From Nocardia aurea (lineage in GTDB: Bacteria; Actinomycetota; Actinomycetes; Mycobacteriales; Mycobacteriaceae): a DNA stretch of 64,000 nucleotides. Under the pieces are notes generated by a model. The model saw only the letters and a program-made list of their open reading frames with translations, was not told the origin of the DNA and did not search any database. The stretch spans positions 124,001 through 188,000 of the forward strand of contig NZ_QCYJ01000021.1 of the NCBI RefSeq assembly GCF_003123685.1, read 5' to 3'. A program made the position numbers and the translations under genes. Below, piece by piece: positions 60,411 through 64,000 of this stretch (the stretch's first letter is position 1; the number at the start of each line of letters is the position of its first letter).

Positions 60411-61445
60411 ATGCTCCAGTATCGCGGTGAACATCTGTTCCGGCACGGACTCGTCGGCGTCGTCCTCGTGGTCTGCGTCATCCTGGTGGGATTGCAATCC
60501 CAGCAGTTCATCACCTGGGCGACCACCGTCCGCTACGAGGCGGTGTTCACCGAGGCCGGGGGACTGGCCGTCGGCGACGACGTGATCGTGTCCGGGGTCA
60601 AGGTCGGCCGGGTGACGAAGGTGAGCCTGGACAACGGGGACGCGCGGGTGGTCTTCGCGGTCGACGAGGACATCAGGCTGGGCGACCGGACCTCCGCCCA
60701 GATCAAGACCGGCTCGCTGCTCGGAAAGCGGATCCTCACACTGCGTTCCGAAGGCGAGAATCCGCTGCGGCCGCTACAGGTCATCCCCGCCACTCGCACG
60801 TCCTCGCCCTATTCGCTCACCGACGCGGTCGGCGATCTGACGACCAACGTGTCCGAGATGGACACCGAATCGCTGAATCGGTCGCTGGACATGCTGTCCT
60901 CCACTCTGGACCGGATCGCCCCGCAGGTCGGTCCCGCGTTCGACGGTCTGACCGCGCTCTCGAAATCGGTCAACAGTCGCAACGACTCGGTGCGCGAACT
61001 GCTGTCGTCGACCTCCGAGGTCACCGGCATCCTCGCCCAGCGCGGGCAGCAGCTGAATTCGCTGTTGCTCAACGCGAATTCGCTGCTCGAAGTACTGGCC
61101 GCGCGCAGGCAGGCGATCGTGGAACTGCTCGCCAACACCGCCGCGGTATCGCGGCAGCTGACCGGGCTCGTCGCCGACAACGAGGCCGAACTCGCACCGA
61201 CGCTGGATCGGCTCAATTCGGTCGTCGCCATGCTCGAACGCAACCGCGACAATATCGCCGCGGCACTGCCCGGACTCGCGAAAGTCGCTCTGACACAGGG
61301 CGAAGCGGTTTCCGGCGGACCGTTCTACAACGCCTATGTGGCGAATCTGATCCCAGGGTCGTTGATCCAGCCCTTCATCGATCAGGCCTTCGGTGTGCAG
61401 CCGCAGAGCCAGATCCCGCTACCGCACCCGGAGCCGCCGCGATGA
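60411..61445 (+). CDS. mceC: MceC, Mce-family protein
   Basis: A 344-residue Mce protein. Membrane anchor GLVGVVLVVCVILVGLQ, MCE domain with LAVGDDVIVSGVKVGRVTKV and SLLGKRILTL, then coiled, Asn/Ser-rich helices, ending in a proline-rich SQIPLPHPEPPR. GGAAGG lies upstream of ATG 60411, which follows the mceB stop by 2 nt. Confidence 0.92.
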   Translation: MLQYRGEHLFRHGLVGVVLVVCVILVGLQSQQFITWATTVRYEAVFTEAGGLAVGDDVIVSGVKVGRVTKVSLDNGDARVVFAVDEDIRLGDRTSAQIKTGSLLGKRILTLRSEGENPLRPLQVIPATRTSSPYSLTDAVGDLTTNVSEMDTESLNRSLDMLSSTLDRIAPQVGPAFDGLTALSKSVNSRNDSVRELLSSTSEVTGILAQRGQQLNSLLLNANSLLEVLAARRQAIVELLANTAAVSRQLTGLVADNEAELAPTLDRLNSVVAMLERNRDNIAAALPGLAKVALTQGEAVSGGPFYNAYVANLIPGSLIQPFIDQAFGVQPQSQIPLPHPEPPR

Positions 61446-62680
61446 CGAGAAACCGAATCCTGCGGATCGGCGCGGTGCTCGTCGCCGCGGCGGCGCTGCT
61501 CGCCTGCGCGGTCACCGGATATCGAATAGCATTCGGTCCCAAGCAGATCAGCGCGATATTCACCAGCGCGACCGCCATCTACGAGGGTGACGACGTCCGG
61601 GTGTCCGGGGTGAAGGTCGGTCGGATCGCGGCCATCGAACCGCACGGGACCACCGCCGAACTCGTCCTCGAGGTCGACCGCGGCCTCTCGATTCCGGCGG
61701 ACGCGAAAGCTGTGATCGTCGCCCAGAGCCTGGTCGATTCACGCTATGTCCAATTGACCCCGGCCTACCGCTCGGAGGGGCCGACCATGGCCGACGGCGC
61801 CGTCATCCCGGTCGAGCGGACCGCGGTACCGGTCGAATGGGACGAGATCAAGACCCAGTTGACGCGCCTGGCCACCGACCTCGGCCCCGGCGCCGATATC
61901 GCGGGCAGTTCGACCGGACGATTCATCGACAGCGCGGCGAACGCGATGGCGGGCAACGGCGACAAACTGCGCGAGACGCTGACCCAGTTATCCGGTGTCG
62001 GGCGAATACTCGCCGACGGCAGCGGCGATATCGTCGACATCATCGGCAACCTCCAGCAGTTCGTGACGATCCTGCGCGGCAGCACCGAGCAGATCGTGCA
62101 GTTCCAGGACCGGCTGGCCACACTGTCCAGCGTGCTCGACGACAGCAGATCGAATCTGGACGCGGCGCTGACCGAACTGTCGGTGGCCGTGGGCGAGGTG
62201 CGCCGATTCGTCGCCGACAACCGGGACCGGGCGAGCGAGCAGGTGCAGGGGTTGGTGAACGTCACCCAGAATCTGGTCGACAACCGGGACGACCTCGAGC
62301 AACTGCTGCACATCTTCCCGACCAGCATGGCGAATTTCTACAATATCTACAATCCGGAAACCGCCACCGAGGCAGGGGTTTTCGTATTGAACAACTTCTC
62401 CAACCCGATCCAGTTCGTGTGCGCTTCCATCGCCAGCATCGAAACGGCGACCACGGAGGAATCGGCCCGTAAATGTCGTGACTATCTCGGCCCGGTGCTG
62501 AGCCTGCTCAACTTCAACTACCTGCCGTTCCCGCTGAATCCGCTGCACGGTCCCTCCGCGCGCCCGGAGAGTCTGATCTACACCGAACCCGACCTGGTGC
62601 CCGCGGTGGTGGACACCACGGGCCCGCCGCCCGCTCCACTGCCGAGCCTGGCGGACATCCTGTTCCCGAGCGGAAGGTGA
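61442..62680 (+). CDS. mceD: MceD, Mce-family protein
   Basis: A 412-residue Mce protein. N-terminal hydrophobic segment (AVLVAAAALLACAVTGY) contains LLAC, a possible but atypical lipobox. MCE domain: YEGDDVRVSGVKVGRIAAIE and AQSLVDSRYVQLTP. Long helical region, then a Cys pair region near the C-terminus and a proline-rich end. ATGA overlap with mceC. Confidence 0.92.
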   Translation: MTRNRILRIGAVLVAAAALLACAVTGYRIAFGPKQISAIFTSATAIYEGDDVRVSGVKVGRIAAIEPHGTTAELVLEVDRGLSIPADAKAVIVAQSLVDSRYVQLTPAYRSEGPTMADGAVIPVERTAVPVEWDEIKTQLTRLATDLGPGADIAGSSTGRFIDSAANAMAGNGDKLRETLTQLSGVGRILADGSGDIVDIIGNLQQFVTILRGSTEQIVQFQDRLATLSSVLDDSRSNLDAALTELSVAVGEVRRFVADNRDRASEQVQGLVNVTQNLVDNRDDLEQLLHIFPTSMANFYNIYNPETATEAGVFVLNNFSNPIQFVCASIASIETATTEESARKCRDYLGPVLSLLNFNYLPFPLNPLHGPSARPESLIYTEPDLVPAVVDTTGPPPAPLPSLADILFPSGR

Positions 62681-62685
62681 ACATC

Positions 62686-63843
62686 GTGTCACGCAGCAGA
62701 ATTCGGGATGTACGAGGTGGCGCGCGGACGGTCGCGCTCGGTGTGTGCGTGGTACTGGCGGCCACCGGATGCGGCTGGCAGGGAGTGAATTCGCTGCCGT
62801 TGCCCGGCGCGCCCGGCCGCGACGCCGACGCGACCGTCATCGAGGTCGAGATGGCGAATATCGGTACCCTGGTGGCGAATTCGCCGGTCCTCATCGACGA
62901 CGTGGTGGTCGGCAGCGTCAGCACCATCGCCCTGCGCGGCTGGCACGCCGTCGTCGAGGTCTCGGTGGATTCCGATACCGTCGTCCCCGCCAATGTGGTC
63001 GCCTCCATCGGACAGACCAGCCTGCTCGGTTCGAGCCATCTGGCGCTGAACACCCCGCCGGGCGCTGCGCCGAGCGGACGTCTGGCCTCCGGCGCGACCG
63101 TTCCGCTGAACAGGACCTCCACCTATCCGTCGACCGAGCAGACCCTCGCGTCGGTGTCGGTCGTGGTGAACGGCGGCGGGCTCGGCCAGATCGGCGACAT
63201 CATCGACGATCTCAACGACGCGTTCGCCGGACGCCAGGAACAGGTCGGCGCACTGCTCACCCGGCTCGACACCTTCGTCGGCGCGCTCGACGCCCAACGC
63301 GGGGAGATCGTCGCCTCCATCCACGCGCTCAACCGCCTGGCGGGCACCTTCGCCGCGCAACGCGATGTGCTCGCCGAAACCCTGCGTACCCTGCCCGCCG
63401 CGCTGGACGTGCTGCTCGAACAGCAGCCGAACATCACCCTCGCCCTGGACAAGCTGCGGACGCTGAGCGACACGGCCGGGTCCGTGATCACCGAGGTCCA
63501 GTCCGATCTGGTGACGAATCTGCGCAACCTCGAACCGACGCTGCGCTCGATCGCCGATGTCGGCCCGAAACTCGATGCCGCGCTGGCCTACGCGACGGTC
63601 TACCCCTACGGTCAGAAGACCATCGACCGGGCGGTGCGCGGCGATTACCTCAACCTGCACGCGACCGTCGACCTCACGATCCCCCGGTTGCAACGCGAAC
63701 TGCTGTCGGGCACCCCGTGGGGTGATCCGACAGCGGTCATCCAGGCCGCCGTCGGCGATCCCGGCTACGCCCGCCAGACCACGAACCCGCTCGGCGTCGG
63801 CATCACCCCCGACCCCGCGCCGCCGACCGGCGGAGGCCGCTGA
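62686..63843 (+). CDS. mceE: MceE, Mce-family lipoprotein
   Basis: About 385 residues. The signal peptide ends in a lipobox followed by the hallmark TGCGWQGVNSLPLPG of MceE/LprK proteins, so it is probably lipid-anchored. MCE domain: ANSPVLIDDVVVGSVSTI and GQTSLLGSSHLAL. GTG 62686 fits the GGAAGG site; GTG 62677 overlaps the mceD stop as GTGA and is the alternative. The C-terminus is Pro/Gly-rich. Confidence 0.92.
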   Translation: MSRSRIRDVRGGARTVALGVCVVLAATGCGWQGVNSLPLPGAPGRDADATVIEVEMANIGTLVANSPVLIDDVVVGSVSTIALRGWHAVVEVSVDSDTVVPANVVASIGQTSLLGSSHLALNTPPGAAPSGRLASGATVPLNRTSTYPSTEQTLASVSVVVNGGGLGQIGDIIDDLNDAFAGRQEQVGALLTRLDTFVGALDAQRGEIVASIHALNRLAGTFAAQRDVLAETLRTLPAALDVLLEQQPNITLALDKLRTLSDTAGSVITEVQSDLVTNLRNLEPTLRSIADVGPKLDAALAYATVYPYGQKTIDRAVRGDYLNLHATVDLTIPRLQRELLSGTPWGDPTAVIQAAVGDPGYARQTTNPLGVGITPDPAPPTGGGR

Positions 63844-64000
63844 TGCTGCTCTCACGTTTCGTCCGAACCCAATTGGTGTTCTTCTCGATCCTGTCGGTCA
63901 TCGGACTCGTCGTCATGGCCACGGTGTACATGCGCCTGCCCACGCTGTTCGGGGTCGGCACCATCGACGTCACGGTGAATCTCACCGACACCGGCGGGCT
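63843..64000 (+). CDS. mceF: MceF, Mce-family protein (truncated by window end)
   Basis: Only the first 52 residues are visible: MLLSRFVRTQLVFFSILSVI is the membrane anchor, followed by the start of the MCE domain (GTIDVTVNLTDTGGL). ATG 63843 overlaps the mceE stop. Its position as sixth mce gene fits. Confidence 0.88.
   Translation, partial: MLLSRFVRTQLVFFSILSVIGLVVMATVYMRLPTLFGVGTIDVTVNLTDTGG

Noticed and set aside
1..64000. CRISPR arrays, tRNA or rRNA genes, insertion sequences, phage genes
   Set aside because: No regularly spaced direct repeats, cloverleaf sequences, transposase or integrase motifs were seen on reading either strand.

Overview
The window is high-GC actinobacterial DNA, most likely from Nocardia or a close relative in the Mycobacteriales (Rhodococcus, Mycobacterium). 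The support is a complete yrbE/mce operon, Mce-associated membrane proteins, a mycofactocin-type SDR, an FprB-type ferredoxin/ferredoxin-NADP reductase, several cytochromes P450 with single-cluster ferredoxins, many acyl-CoA enzymes, and GTG starts with ATGA/GTGA gene overlaps. I saw no rRNA, tRNA, insertion sequence or CRISPR array.

Layout. 1-5.5 kb: end of a TetR gene, a zinc-ribbon protein, a DapB-like reductase, a TetR regulator, a TesB thioesterase and two Mce-associated proteins. 5.8-11.5 kb: a leftward operon (crotonase, CoA-transferase, amidohydrolase) diverging from an acyl-CoA ligase plus a small protein. 11.5-17.8 kb: FprB, a second TesB thioesterase, an acyl-CoA dehydrogenase, and a mini NADH:ferredoxin module (NuoF-like protein and two ferredoxins). 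17.8-23.7 kb: a leftward set of alpha/beta hydrolase, Rieske protein, two amidohydrolases, P450, and a mycofactocin-type SDR. 23.9-45.5 kb: one long rightward set of about 20 genes. It holds a full mhp-type meta-cleavage pathway (mhpC, mhpA, mhpB, then mhpD, mhpF, mhpE), two KstD-like flavoproteins, SDRs, a cyclase-family protein, an FMN reductase, a degenerate RibBA, a TetR, and a ferredoxin reductase/ferredoxin/two-P450 module. 45.6-53.2 kb: a leftward operon of amidohydrolase, two M24 proteins (one apparently catalytically dead), a crotonase with a basic tail, and a double CoA-transferase. 53.6-64 kb: TetR plus unknown, aldehyde dehydrogenase, then yrbE-A, yrbE-B and mceA to mceF (mceF cut by the window edge).

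How it may work together (inference). The Mce system would import a hydrophobic substrate. P450s, SDRs and acyl-CoA ligases would hydroxylate, oxidise and activate it. CoA-transferases, an acyl-CoA dehydrogenase, crotonases and thioesterases would shorten side chains. The KstD-like flavoproteins could dehydrogenate an alicyclic ring toward a phenol, and MhpA/B/C plus MhpD/F/E would cleave it to pyruvate and acetyl-CoA. The substrate is unknown.

The most striking signal is a repeated 15-bp palindrome, consensus GAGAAY-N3-RTTCTC. It lies in front of many of these transcription units. At six of them it sits 18 bp (one case 19 bp) upstream of a TACACT/TATCAT-like -10 box. This suggests a single TetR-type regulon for the whole island; the TetR gene at 2160-2816 has such a site on each side.
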